Origin: Rhodospirillaceae bacterium
GTDB lineage: Bacteria; Pseudomonadota; Alphaproteobacteria; Dongiales; Dongiaceae
Assembly: GCA_016794075.1 (NCBI GenBank)
Contig: JAEUKU010000033.1
Span: 1 to 23,478, forward strand
DNA length: 23,478 nt
Direction of reading: 5' to 3'
In this document: positions 15,901-23,478 of the stretch, one piece after another
Position numbering within the stretch: position 1 is the first letter of the stretch
Layout: each line of letters begins with the position of its first letter
Notes under the pieces: generated by a model
The model's database searches: none
What the model saw: only the letters and a program-made list of their open reading frames with translations
Told to the model about the DNA's origin: nothing
Translations under genes and position numbers: made by a program

Positions 15901-18900
15901 AGATAGTGGAGCTGCACCTGCGCCTGGGTCCAGGCCAACGTGGCCGCGCGATCATATGCGGTGACATCTCGATGCTTGTCGATTAAGTCGAGAGCCGCAC
16001 CGCGGGACGGAGCGACCAGCGTCCAGAAGCTGATGCGCGCGATGCCACCCGGGCCAATCCGGACGCGGTGACGTAGGGCGAAGATGGGATCGAGCACACT
16101 GCCGATGGTGTTCGACAGCGGCCGGCCATCGGACAACGCGATGGGATTTCGAACACTGCGCCCGCGTCCGAGGAAGCGACCTCTGTCAGTCTCCACTTCC
16201 GGCTTGCCCACTGCTTCCCCTTCGACGGCGGCGAGGTGTGCGGCCCAGATCTCGGGTTCGCTTGGCGCGCGCCGTCGCCTGGTCGCCAGGATCGCGCCGA
16301 CACTGGCAAGATACTCGGTCACCACGAACAGCTTGGAGAAAGCGGGATGGGCAAGGTCGGCCGCCTGGGTGGTCAACACAAGCTCGGCGTAGGATGTCAC
16401 TTCGATCTCCCGAACGCTCTCGCCGGTATTGGAGATCGAGACACGACGCACCTCGGCGTCGTCTTCCGCCGAGACCACGACGTCCAGAACTGTGGTCAAT
16501 GTCCCATCACGGCGGCTGATCTCGGCTCGACCTTCCGGGAACGTGACGCGGTACTCATCCGGCTCGGCACCAATCGGCTGATACCCCGCCGACCACACGT
16601 CGCCGCTCTGGACGTCCCGCATAAAGACATAGGAGCCCCAGTCGTCGCAGGTGGAGTCTTCGCGCCACCGTGTCACCGCCAGATCACGCCAGCGGCTGTA
16701 GCCGGAGCCAGCGCTGGTGAGCATGACCGCGTAGCGGCCGTTGGAGAGCAGATGTGTGGCGGGCGTTGCTTCCTGTGCCGAGCTGAATCGCCGGCCGTCG
16801 GAGGTATCGACCTCGCGAACCTTGATCGCAGCACTTGCCGCTGCCGCCCATGGCTGCGCCGCAGCGACATCGCGGGGAGTCCGCTCCTGCAGCAGCAATT
16901 CCGTGGCCCGGACGATGGGCTCGGCATGGAAGCGCGCCCGCATGACGCCATCCAGCAACGCATCCGCGATTGCGACGATCGTCATGCCCTGATGATGCGC
17001 CATGTAGGCCCTTACAATCGCGACGCTGCCGCCCTCCGGCACGCGCGCGGGCGTATAATCCAGGGCTTCGTAGAACCCGTAACGGCCGCGCGCTCCGACC
17101 GCGGCAAGCCGATCGAAATTTCGCCCCGCGGCCAGCGGATCGACCATCGTGGCCAACGCCGTGGCGTAGGGCGCGATGACGACGTCGTCGCCAAGGCCAC
17201 GCTTCAGCCCAAGGTCTGGAACGCCGAAATTCGAATACTGGTAGGTAAGCTCCAGGTCGCGGGCGTTGTAGGCCGATTCGGATATGCCCCAGGGCACCCC
17301 AAGCGTGACTCCATATTCTATCTGGCGACGCACGATCAGTCGGCTGGTCCACTCGATCAGGCTGCCGGTAGGCGCGCGCATCACCAGGGACGGCATGAGA
17401 TACTCGAACATCGACCCTGACCAGGAGATCAATGCGGCGCCATGTGAGATCGGCGCAACGGCTCGGCCAAGCCGGAACCAGTGACGGGCGGGGATATCTC
17501 CCTTGGCGATCGCCACGAAGCTCGCCAGCCTTGCCTCGGACGCGAGCAGGTCGTAGCAGCTTGGATCAAGCGCACCGTCGGGGACGCGGTATCCGATCGA
17601 CAGCAGCTTGCGATCGTGATCGAGAAGAAACCCGAAATCCATCGCCAGCGCCATTGCGCGCGCACTCTCCTCCAGGACCATCAAGCGCCGCGCCAGCGCG
17701 ACATCGGCCTCTGGGGCAAGATCTCGGCGATGGCTCCCGATCGCATTCGCCGCTGCCTCTGCCCAGAACAGCATGTCCTCGGCGGTGTCGCTGCCGCGCT
17801 CCAGCGTCAGCGCGCGGGCGATATCCACCATCGTCTCGGCCTGGGCCGAGAGCTCGTCCAGCCAGTCCGCGATGCTGGTGTTGCCCGTCGGCCTTCGCTG
17901 CACGCCGGCGATTAGCTGGCTGAGCGCATCATCGAGCTGGCTCCAAGTGACGGTCTGCGTGCGCCTGCCGTCCTGCTGTTGAGTCGCCTCGTATCGGGTC
18001 AACGCGAGAGCGTCCGCGATTCCGTCGAGGCGCCGCGCATCAGCGACCGGCAGATCGCGCCATTCGCGGCATGTATTGGCGAGTGCAATCAGATGCGCCG
18101 CCAGATTGCCGCTGTCGACGGAGGAGATATAGTGCGGTTCGAGCGGCCGCAGGTCGCGGGTGTCATACCAATTGTAGAAGTGGCCGCGAAAGCGCTTGAG
18201 GTTGCTCATGGTGGTCAGCGTCGCCTGCAACGCCTCGGCGGCTTCCGTGGCGCCAATCCAGCCGAGATCCCGGGCGGTTGCCACGGAAAGGAGATAGAGC
18301 CCGAGATTCGTCGGCGATGTGCGGTGCGCGAGTACCGGTACCGGGTCCTCCTGGAAATTGTCCGGCGGCAGCATGTGATCGGCTTCCGTGACGAAGCTCT
18401 CGAAGAACCGCCAGGTGCGGCGCGCCGTCAGCCGCAGGGCTTTGGCGGCGGCCGGTTCCAGGGCCAGCCGGCCGATCGCGAGCGGTGACCGGCTTGCCCA
18501 GCGCGCAATGGCGGGTGAAGCGATCCAAAGTGTCGCGAACATGCCCGCCAACGGCCAGGTTCCCTGCCTCGACAGGACCGCAACGGCGAAGAGGAGGACG
18601 CCGATGACCACCGCGCCCGCCATTCGCCGATAGAAGCCGGGAAGATCCAGCCGCGGCCCGATCGCGGCCTGGGCCGCCGGAACCCACTCGAGGAGATGCC
18701 GGCGCGTGATCAGCAACCGCACCAGGGTTCGGGCGATCGCGTCGCCCATCAGCCACGCGTGATGCGCGAGAAACGCGACCTGTAGCGCCGACTGGGTCAA
18801 GGCAAGGCGGAAATCGATGCCAAGCGCCCGCAGATGACTGCGCATCGTGATCCCGGCGCGACTGGGAATCATGGCGCCGAGGACGGGGATCAGAGCGGGC

Positions 18901-21503
18901 AGTGCGATCGTCGACAGAACGAACGCGGTCCAGATCGAGGCGGCGGGAAGCGGCAGCGTCATACCGGCCAGCAAGGCGAGAATCGCGGCCGGCGCGGACA
19001 GTGTCCGACGCAGATTGTCGAGCATCTTCCAGCGCCCGACCGTCGGGATCGAGCCAAAGGGACGGCCGGCGGCACCGGTCGGGCCCCGACCGACAATCCA
19101 CGGCAGCAGTTGCCAATCGCCGCGAGCCCACCGATGGCTGCGCAGGGCGGCGACATCGTAGCGCGCTGGAAAATCCTCGACGACCTCTACGTCCGAGGCG
19201 AGACCGGCGCGCGCGAATATCCCCTCAAACAGATCGTGGCTCAGCAGCGTGGAGTCCGGCACTCTGCCCGTAAGCGCCGCTTCAAACGCATCGACGTCGT
19301 AGATGCCCTTGCCGGTATAGGAGCCTTCGCCGAACAGGTCCTGGTAAACGTCGGAGACGGCGCCGGCATAGGGATCGATCCCGGCAAGACTGGAGAATGT
19401 GCGCTGGAACAGGGATCCCTCGCGGCCGACGGGCAAGGACGGCGTGACGCGGGGCTGCAGGATGCCATGCCCCTCCACCACCCTGCCGGCCGCGGGATCG
19501 AAGCGAGGACGGTTCAGCGGGTGCGCCATCTTGCCGATCAGCCGCCGCACCGTGTCGTGCGGCAGTCTCGTATCGGCATCGAGTGTGATGACATAGCGTA
19601 CCGCCACCGGCGTTGTCGCTGGCTGGCCGTTCCAGGGTATAAAGGTGGTATCGCGCGCGCCGCGCAAAAGCCGGTTCAGCTCGTGCAACTTGCCGCGTTT
19701 GCGTTCCCAGCCGATCCAGCGGCCTTCGCTCCCGTTCCAGACGCGACGACGATGCAGCAGCAAGAAACGTGGACCGCCGGGCGCCGTGCCATAGCGGCGA
19801 TTGAGCTCAGCGATCCCATCGGCAGCGGCGGCCAGGAGCTCGGCATCGCCGTCCACATGTTCCGTTGCGGCGTCCTGCCAGTCGGAAAGCAAGGCGAAAT
19901 GCAGTGCGCCTTTCGGGCTTGCCAAGTGATGAATCTCGAGCCGCTCGACCTGCTCCTCGATCGCTGCCTTCGTCGTCAGCATCGTCGGCACCGCGACCAT
20001 CGTGCGAAGCTCCGATGGAACGCCTTCGCGAAGCGCCAAGGCGGGCAGCCGAGTCGCGCCGAGGCTCTGCGATACGCCGCGATTCACGAGGGCGACGGCG
20101 GCGTCGATCGCCGGCATCACGCCTAGCGCGCCGATCAGCCACAGCCAGCCGCCGCCGAGCCCGCTGCCCGCCGCGCCGGACAGCGGTATGGCCAGGAGCA
20201 TAGCCGCGACGGCGGCGGTTGCGCTCAAATATCCCGTCATGCCGGTGGAGCGGATCCAGCGGCCTATCACGGCGTGCGGCGGCCGGTAGCCGATCGCGGC
20301 TTCGAACGCGCGGCGCCCCCCGGCGAGCAGATGGTAGCCGGGATCGGCACGACGATCTTGGTCCGTGTCGCCACCGCCCGCAGGCCCGGACTGCGCAGCC
20401 AGCACGGCCTTTTGCGCGACCTCGATCTCCGAACTGTTCGCGCCCCGGGCCAAAGCCTCGACCGCGCTCCGATAGAGATTCCGCGTCGCAAAATCCATGG
20501 CTGAGAAGCCGCTGCCGGCCGACAGTACGTCGTCGACCAGGCTCATGCGCTCGACCAGCTCCGTCCAATCCACGTCGGAGATCAGCCGCATGCTGGTTAT
20601 GATGTTGCGCACGGTCACATTTGCGGCGCCTTGCCTCTGGTGCTCGTCGTGCACCACGGCGTCGGCTGTCGTTCCCTGCGCCGCGAGCCGTTCGTCGAGC
20701 CAAGTCAGCGCGGGCGTGACCTGGGGGTCCTGATCGCGCAGCCGATGGACAAACTGGACAGCGAAGGCATCCGCGAGCGGCCCCGGGGCATAGGCGCCGA
20801 GCACTGCTGATACCGGTTCTGCGGGGATTCCACCGACACCGAGCAACCGGTTGGCAATGAGGTCGGCCTCCTGGCGCGCGATGCGGCTCAGCACGATCCG
20901 CTCCGCGAGCCGCCTGAGATTTTCCACCAGGACGATCCGCAGTGTGATCGCAACCGCCCAGAGCTCGCCGATGGCCAAGGGCTGTGATTGCTGATAGGCG
21001 CGAATGAACCGAACCAGCATTTCCGGATCGAAGCGGCTGTCGGTGTGGGCGACAAAGGCCCATGCCGCACCGAAGACCCGCGGATACCCGGCAAACGGTC
21101 CTGCGGCCAGCTTGGGCAGTTGCCGATAATAGCCGGGCGGCAGGTCGGAGCGGATCTCGCGGATCTGTTTCTCGATGAGATGAAAGTTGTCAACCAGCCA
21201 CCCTGCCGCCGGCGTAATGGCGCGCCCCTCATCGATCGCCTTGGCATTGACTCGATAGGCGTTGAGCAGCGCCGCTGCATTGTCGGCGAGCCTGCCGGCG
21301 AGTGAGCGGCCTCTGGCCGACTTGGGCGCCACCAGCTGGGCAAGCGCGAGGCTCCGCGCATGCTCCTCTAGCCGCTCCAGGCTGAAGAGCTCCTCGCGAA
21401 CCGGACGATGGCTGTCCCATGGCGGGGCGGCGCGCGCGCGCGCCAGGACCCGACCAATCAAGTTTATCAAAGCGACCTTTCTATCGCGCGTCGAAGGCGC
21501 CAT
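12918..21503 (-). CDS. ndvB: Cyclic beta-glucan synthase-like protein (NdvB/ChvB/Cgs family), 2861 aa
   Basis: Members of this inner-membrane family build cyclic beta-1,2-glucans from UDP-glucose, exported to the periplasm for osmotic adaptation and host interaction. The length matches Cgs proteins (about 2800 aa). The N-terminal 400 residues are soluble, followed by membrane segments near 420-470. A GT84 glycosyltransferase domain has TLDADT (Asp642, Asp644), GKGIYDVDAF and RSHRWARGDWQ (Trp792). More membrane helices lie near 835-985. Two sugar-binding beta-rich regions follow near 1590 and 2060, and then a GH94 phosphorylase-like domain with GDWNDGMN (Asp2540-Asp2543) that sets ring size in characterised homologues. 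The end (HRYKVEPY onward) is shared with the chimera at 6610-7359. Start at 21503 follows GAGG. Linkage beta-1,2 is inferred from the family, not visible. Confidence 0.9.
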   Translation of the reverse strand: MAPSTRDRKVALINLIGRVLARARAAPPWDSHRPVREELFSLERLEEHARSLALAQLVAPKSARGRSLAGRLADNAAALLNAYRVNAKAIDEGRAITPAAGWLVDNFHLIEKQIREIRSDLPPGYYRQLPKLAAGPFAGYPRVFGAAWAFVAHTDSRFDPEMLVRFIRAYQQSQPLAIGELWAVAITLRIVLVENLRRLAERIVLSRIARQEADLIANRLLGVGGIPAEPVSAVLGAYAPGPLADAFAVQFVHRLRDQDPQVTPALTWLDERLAAQGTTADAVVHDEHQRQGAANVTVRNIITSMRLISDVDWTELVERMSLVDDVLSAGSGFSAMDFATRNLYRSAVEALARGANSSEIEVAQKAVLAAQSGPAGGGDTDQDRRADPGYHLLAGGRRAFEAAIGYRPPHAVIGRWIRSTGMTGYLSATAAVAAMLLAIPLSGAAGSGLGGGWLWLIGALGVMPAIDAAVALVNRGVSQSLGATRLPALALREGVPSELRTMVAVPTMLTTKAAIEEQVERLEIHHLASPKGALHFALLSDWQDAATEHVDGDAELLAAAADGIAELNRRYGTAPGGPRFLLLHRRRVWNGSEGRWIGWERKRGKLHELNRLLRGARDTTFIPWNGQPATTPVAVRYVITLDADTRLPHDTVRRLIGKMAHPLNRPRFDPAAGRVVEGHGILQPRVTPSLPVGREGSLFQRTFSSLAGIDPYAGAVSDVYQDLFGEGSYTGKGIYDVDAFEAALTGRVPDSTLLSHDLFEGIFARAGLASDVEVVEDFPARYDVAALRSHRWARGDWQLLPWIVGRGPTGAAGRPFGSIPTVGRWKMLDNLRRTLSAPAAILALLAGMTLPLPAASIWTAFVLSTIALPALIPVLGAMIPSRAGITMRSHLRALGIDFRLALTQSALQVAFLAHHAWLMGDAIARTLVRLLITRRHLLEWVPAAQAAIGPRLDLPGFYRRMAGAVVIGVLLFAVAVLSRQGTWPLAGMFATLWIASPAIARWASRSPLAIGRLALEPAAAKALRLTARRTWRFFESFVTEADHMLPPDNFQEDPVPVLAHRTSPTNLGLYLLSVATARDLGWIGATEAAEALQATLTTMSNLKRFRGHFYNWYDTRDLRPLEPHYISSVDSGNLAAHLIALANTCREWRDLPVADARRLDGIADALALTRYEATQQQDGRRTQTVTWSQLDDALSQLIAGVQRRPTGNTSIADWLDELSAQAETMVDIARALTLERGSDTAEDMLFWAEAAANAIGSHRRDLAPEADVALARRLMVLEESARAMALAMDFGFLLDHDRKLLSIGYRVPDGALDPSCYDLLASEARLASFVAIAKGDIPARHWFRLGRAVAPISHGAALISWSGSMFEYLMPSLVMRAPTGSLIEWTSRLIVRRQIEYGVTLGVPWGISESAYNARDLELTYQYSNFGVPDLGLKRGLGDDVVIAPYATALATMVDPLAAGRNFDRLAAVGARGRYGFYEALDYTPARVPEGGSVAIVRAYMAHHQGMTIVAIADALLDGVMRARFHAEPIVRATELLLQERTPRDVAAAQPWAAAASAAIKVREVDTSDGRRFSSAQEATPATHLLSNGRYAVMLTSAGSGYSRWRDLAVTRWREDSTCDDWGSYVFMRDVQSGDVWSAGYQPIGAEPDEYRVTFPEGRAEISRRDGTLTTVLDVVVSAEDDAEVRRVSISNTGESVREIEVTSYAELVLTTQAADLAHPAFSKLFVVTEYLASVGAILATRRRRAPSEPEIWAAHLAAVEGEAVGKPEVETDRGRFLGRGRSVRNPIALSDGRPLSNTIGSVLDPIFALRHRVRIGPGGIARISFWTLVAPSRGAALDLIDKHRDVTAYDRAATLAWTQAQVQLHYLGIGPGEAGLFQRLAGHVLYAAPMMRPTSETIRRGTGGQPGLWGQGISGDLPIVLLRISEAENLDIARQLLEAHEYWRMKKLAVDLVIINERASSYVQDLQVALDTLVRTSQSRPRSEMDGLPGRVFILRADLISAELRLLLAAVARVVLVGQRGQLADQLDRIPGTKISTGPTMGHTSVEREPPAVPRVPELEFFNGLGGFADNGKEYVTILGPGQSTPAPWINVIANPDFGFQVAAEGGGYTWSVSSRENQLTPWSNDPVADRPGEIFYLRDEETGEVWCPTASPIRDEAATCVARHGRGYSRFEHAAHGIAADLVQFVPLSDPIKISRIQLHNTSSRVRRLSVTTYAEWVLGPSRAISAAFVATEIDPETGAMFARNAWNSAFGARVAFADFGGRQTDWTGDRREFLGRNGTVASPAALARAGPFSNKVGAGLDPCGALRTTVELAPNAAIELVAFLGQAASADDARRLVTQYRAADLDAVRSAINRHWDDVLGAVQVKTPDRSMDIMLNGWLLYQTLACRVWARSAFYQSSGAYGFRDQLQDGMALVTVRPAMVRHHLLRAAARQFVEGDVQHWWLPHSGQGVRTRISDDRAWLAFTVAHYVDATDDSGVLDEVIPFLEGQKLQPGEHDSFFDPTVSDETASLFEHCARALDQSLDLGSHGLPLIGTGDWNDGMNRVGEHGKGESVWLGWLLYATLMAFAPLADARRHSARAAAWRAQAIALQASLEGEAWDGEWYRRGWFDDGTPLGSAANDACRIDSIAQSWSVISGAAEPARAASAMASVERELIRPKDGVALLFAPPFDKTSLEPGYIKGYPPGIRENGGQYTHAGLWSVMAFAGLGEGDKAIELFSLLNPINHARTRADAHRYKVEPYAVAADVYAAPAHVGRGGWTWYTGSSGWMQRASIESILGLRLRGSRLHLDPCIPKGWPKFEMSVRYRSARYEILVRNPSGVSRGILAAELDGKVITERPLRLPLLDDGLTHHVELTLG

Positions 21504-21867
21504 GAGCCCTCGGGTCTCCCTACAGCCAGGCAGGTGGAAATGCCGGCACTTCTCTAGGGCTTTCGCGACGAAGCTATCACCCAGGTCCAGCCATGTCCTG
21601 GTATTAAAGTGTCATTTGGCCGCACATTCCGGACCACCGGCGTGAGCTTTCGCCGCAGCCATCGGGAACTGCCCCGGCCGGGTTTTTCCACGGTACCCGC
21701 TGGATACCTTCGAACGGCGGAGAGCTCACGAACTCGGCCACATTGGCTAAAGAAAAAGCCCCGCCGGCAAGCTTGCCTATCGGGGGATGAGGGGCGTTGC
21801 CGGCGAGGTGGGAATACTGATGCAACTATCGTCAAGCGGGGCCCCGCAAGATGTTCAAAATTGAACA
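21504..21867. other. Upstream region of the glucan synthase gene
   Basis: No secure gene is present in these 364 bp. A minus-strand ORF from a TTG at 21825 to 21604 (73 aa) is possible but has no recognisable similarity. The palindrome GGCAAGCTTGCC lies at 21766-21777, next to a run of A residues. The GTTCAA palindrome at 21853 marks the far edge, beyond which the ABC-transporter fragment starts. Confidence 0.4.
21853..21866. promoter_or_regulatory. Palindrome GTTCAA-AA-TTGAAC, copy 3 (candidate operator)
   Basis: The third copy of the 14-bp palindrome lies 350 bp upstream of the glucan synthase start and directly against the ABC-transporter fragment that begins at about 21868. It may be an operator for the synthase or an unlisted small gene, or it may mark a recombination edge. 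Confidence 0.5.
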
Positions 21868-22262
21868 GGGCTGGCCGTCGAGCCGGAAGTGTTGATATGC
21901 GATGAACCGGTCTCGGCACTTGATTTGTCGATAAGAGCACAGGTCATGAACCTGTTTCTGGAGCTGCAAAAGGACTTGGATGTGGCAATCCTGCTTATCG
22001 CTCACGATCTGGCGCAGGTCCGACAGGCAGCGTCGCAAGTTTATGTAATGTATCTCGGAAGGATAGTTGAAGAGGGAACGAGCGAGCAGGTTTATCGCAT
22101 GCCTCATCATCCCTATACGCAGGCTCTGCTCGCCTCTGTCCCGTCTGCAGATCCCCGAGCCGCCGCCATCAGGGAGATACCCACACTGACAGGAGAGATT
22201 CCGAGTCCGATCACCCCCCCTTCAGGATGCAGGTTTCGCACCCGCTGCCCCATAGTCCAGGA
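21868..22262 (+). pseudogene. Oligopeptide/dipeptide ABC transporter ATP-binding protein, fragment broken at both ends
   Basis: The reading frame gives LAVEPEVLICDEPVSALDLS (Walker B and D-loop), LLIAHDLAQVRQ (H-loop), VMYLGRIVEEGT, HPYTQALLASVP and GCRFRTRCP, the C-terminal half of the OppD/OppF/DppF-type ATPases. Walker A and the signature motif are missing: homology begins abruptly at about 21868. The C-terminus is cut at 22262 by the left inverted repeat of the IS, into which the frame runs to 22296. It cannot make a functional ATPase. It looks like a piece of the host sequence into which the island or an earlier element was joined. Confidence 0.88.
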
Positions 22263-22327
22263 TGACCTGCCCCCATTGAAGTGGTCCATCGGTTAACATC
22301 GTATGGCCATTCAAGAGGAGGCAGGAG

Positions 22328-22606
22328 ATGCCCAAGAAACGGCATTCGGCGGAACAGATCATAGGCAAGCTGCGTGAGGTTGAGGTCCTGGTGGGCCGGG
22401 GTGGGTCGCTGGGCGAAGCGGTCCGGTCGATCGGGGTTACCGACCAGACCTACTATCGCTGGCGCAAGGAATATGGCGGCCTGAAGATGGACCAGGCCAA
22501 GCGGCTGAAGGAGCTGGAGCGGGAGAACACGCGGCTGCGCAAGGCGGTCGCCGATCTCACGCTGGACAAGCAGGTGCTGGCGGAGGTGGCCAAGGGAAAC
22601 TTCTAG
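22328..22606 (+). CDS. IS3-family transposase OrfA
   Basis: The 92-aa product starts MPKKRHSAEQIIGKLREVEV after an AGGAGGCAGGAG ribosome site. The helix-turn-helix (EAVRSIGVTDQTYYRWRKEY) and the following leucine zipper (LKELERENTRLRKAVADLTL) are typical of OrfA. The frame ends at TAG 22604-22606, immediately after the heptamer GGGAAAC (22594-22600) in the X-XXY-YYZ phase required for -1 frameshifting into OrfB. Confidence 0.95.
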   Translation: MPKKRHSAEQIIGKLREVEVLVGRGGSLGEAVRSIGVTDQTYYRWRKEYGGLKMDQAKRLKELERENTRLRKAVADLTLDKQVLAEVAKGNF

Positions 22607-23472
22607 GCCCCGCCCGCCGCCGTGCCGCCATCGAGCACGTCCGGTCGCTCTATCCGATCTCGGAGCGCCGGGCCTGCTCGATGCTTCGGCAGCACCGCTC
22701 GACCCAGCGCAAGGCTCCCAGGACGCGGGATGACGAGGCGGCGCTGACCGCCGACATCGTCGATCTGGCCAAGCGGCACGGCCGCTACGGCTACCGCCGG
22801 ATCACCGCCCTGCTGCGGGATGCCGGATGGGGCGTCAACCACAAGCGGGTCGAGCGCATCTGGCGGCGGGAGGGGCTGAAGGTTCCGGCAAGACAGCCGC
22901 GGCGCGGCCGTTTGTGGCTTGCGGACGGCTCCTGCATCCGGCTGCGGCCGGAGCGGCCGAGCCATGTCTGGGCCTACGACTTCGTCGAGGACCGCACCCA
23001 TGACGGGCGCAAGTTCCGCATCCTGACGGTGATCGACGAGTTCACCCGCGAGTGCTTGGCGCTTCCACTCGGACGCAAGCTGCGCAGCGACGACGTGCTG
23101 GCAGCGCTCACGGACCTGTTCATCACCCATGGCCCGCCGGAGCACATCAGGTCCGACAATGGCCCCGAGTTCATCGCCAACGTCGTCAAGGACTGGCTCG
23201 GCAAGATCGGCGTGCGCACGCTCTACATCGAAAAGGCCAGCCCCTGGGAGAACGGCTACAACGAATCCTTCAACGGCAAGCTCCGAGACGAGCTGCTCAA
23301 CGGGGAGATCTTCTACACTCTGGCGGAGGCCAGGGTCCTGATCGAGGCCTGGAGACGCGACTACAATGAGAGCCGGCCTCACATGGCCCTTGGCAACATT
23401 CCGCCGCGTGAATATGCTTTGCAGGCAGGTGTTTCATCGAGCCCGACTGGGCTCACGGAGGTCGAAAGCTAA
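22600..23472 (+). CDS. IS3-family transposase OrfB (DDE integrase domain), -1 frame
   Basis: Given from the base reached after -1 slippage on GGGAAAC; an internal ATG at 22681 is the first conventional start. The product has RYGYRRITALLRDAGWGVNH, the rve core with catalytic acids in WAYDFVEDR, RSDNGPEF and NESFNGKLRDE, and the C-terminal NESRPHMALGN. It is intact to TAA at 23470-23472. It is clearly related to, but much diverged from, OrfB at 8609-9451, so the two are different IS species. Confidence 0.95.
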   Translation, partial: LLGPARRRAAIEHVRSLYPISERRACSMLRQHRSTQRKAPRTRDDEAALTADIVDLAKRHGRYGYRRITALLRDAGWGVNHKRVERIWRREGLKVPARQPRRGRLWLADGSCIRLRPERPSHVWAYDFVEDRTHDGRKFRILTVIDEFTRECLALPLGRKLRSDDVLAALTDLFITHGPPEHIRSDNGPEFIANVVKDWLGKIGVRTLYIEKASPWENGYNESFNGKLRDELLNGEIFYTLAEARVLIEAWRRDYNESRPHMALGNIPPREYALQAGVSSSPTGLTEVES

Positions 23473-23478
23473 CACAGC

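Larger units (their letters stand above)
22263..23478 (+). mobile_element. IS3-family (IS407-like) insertion sequence, running off the window end
   Basis: The left inverted repeat (22263-22312, TGACCTGCCCCC...) is perfectly matched over 50 bases by 168-217. The element holds orfA and orfB and lacks only the last 79 bases, which are present at 139-217. The four bases before the left end (AGGA) and the four after the right end at 218-221 (CTAT) do not form a target duplication. Confidence 0.95.

Noticed and set aside
1..23478. CRISPR arrays, tRNA or rRNA genes, integrase-type island borders
   Set aside because: No spaced direct repeats, no cloverleaf-like or ribosomal sequence and no tyrosine or serine recombinase were seen in the window.

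Overview
The window is GC-rich (roughly 60% by eye) and its gene families (EcfG-like ECF sigma, Crp/Fnr paralogues with a TTRSRINFFMNKFRK helix, NdvB/Cgs-type giant glucan synthase, lone GroEL, NhaA) point to an alphaproteobacterium, most likely Bradyrhizobiaceae or a related rhizobial group. That assignment is inference from protein families; there is no rRNA or other taxonomic marker. The content reads as an accessory stress-tolerance island rather than core chromosome.

Layout: (1) 1-217 is the right end of an IS3-family (IS407-like) element; the same element starts at 22263 and runs off the window end, and the first and last 138 bases are identical. (2) 204-350 is the tail of a gene cut by that IS. 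(3) 603-7778 is a minus-strand block. In the direction of transcription it holds a Cys-rich secreted protein, a secreted protein carrying the C-terminal end of an NdvB-like enzyme, NhaA, a Crp/Fnr regulator, small protein B, small protein A, a 123-aa hypothetical overlapping a 29-aa membrane protein, and GroEL without GroES. (4) 7863-9477 is a mobile-DNA scar: a MerR fragment abutting an IS3-family transposase remnant, then a nearly complete second IS3-family element. (5) 9678-10984 holds an EcfG-like sigma factor divergent from a COG4315-type lipoprotein. (6) 11138-21503 is a second minus-strand block: the 2861-aa cyclic-glucan-synthase-like protein, then Crp', B' and A'. (7) 21868-22262 is an oligopeptide ABC transporter ATPase fragment truncated at both ends, the right end by the IS.

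The main observation is that blocks 3 and 6 are diverged copies of one module, NdvB end - Crp/Fnr - small protein B - small protein A, in the same order and orientation. In block 3 the NdvB part is reduced to its last 125 residues, fused to a new secreted N-terminus, with NhaA between it and the regulator. A 14-bp palindrome, GTTCAA-NN-TTGAAC, occurs three times (10335, 11489, 21853), always in intergenic DNA of the sigma-factor/second-module half, and is a candidate shared operator. Taken together the genes suggest coordinated envelope and osmotic (glucan), ion/pH (NhaA), proteostasis (GroEL) and general-stress (EcfG-like sigma, Crp/Fnr) functions, with two uncharacterised small-protein families as regular companions of the regulator.
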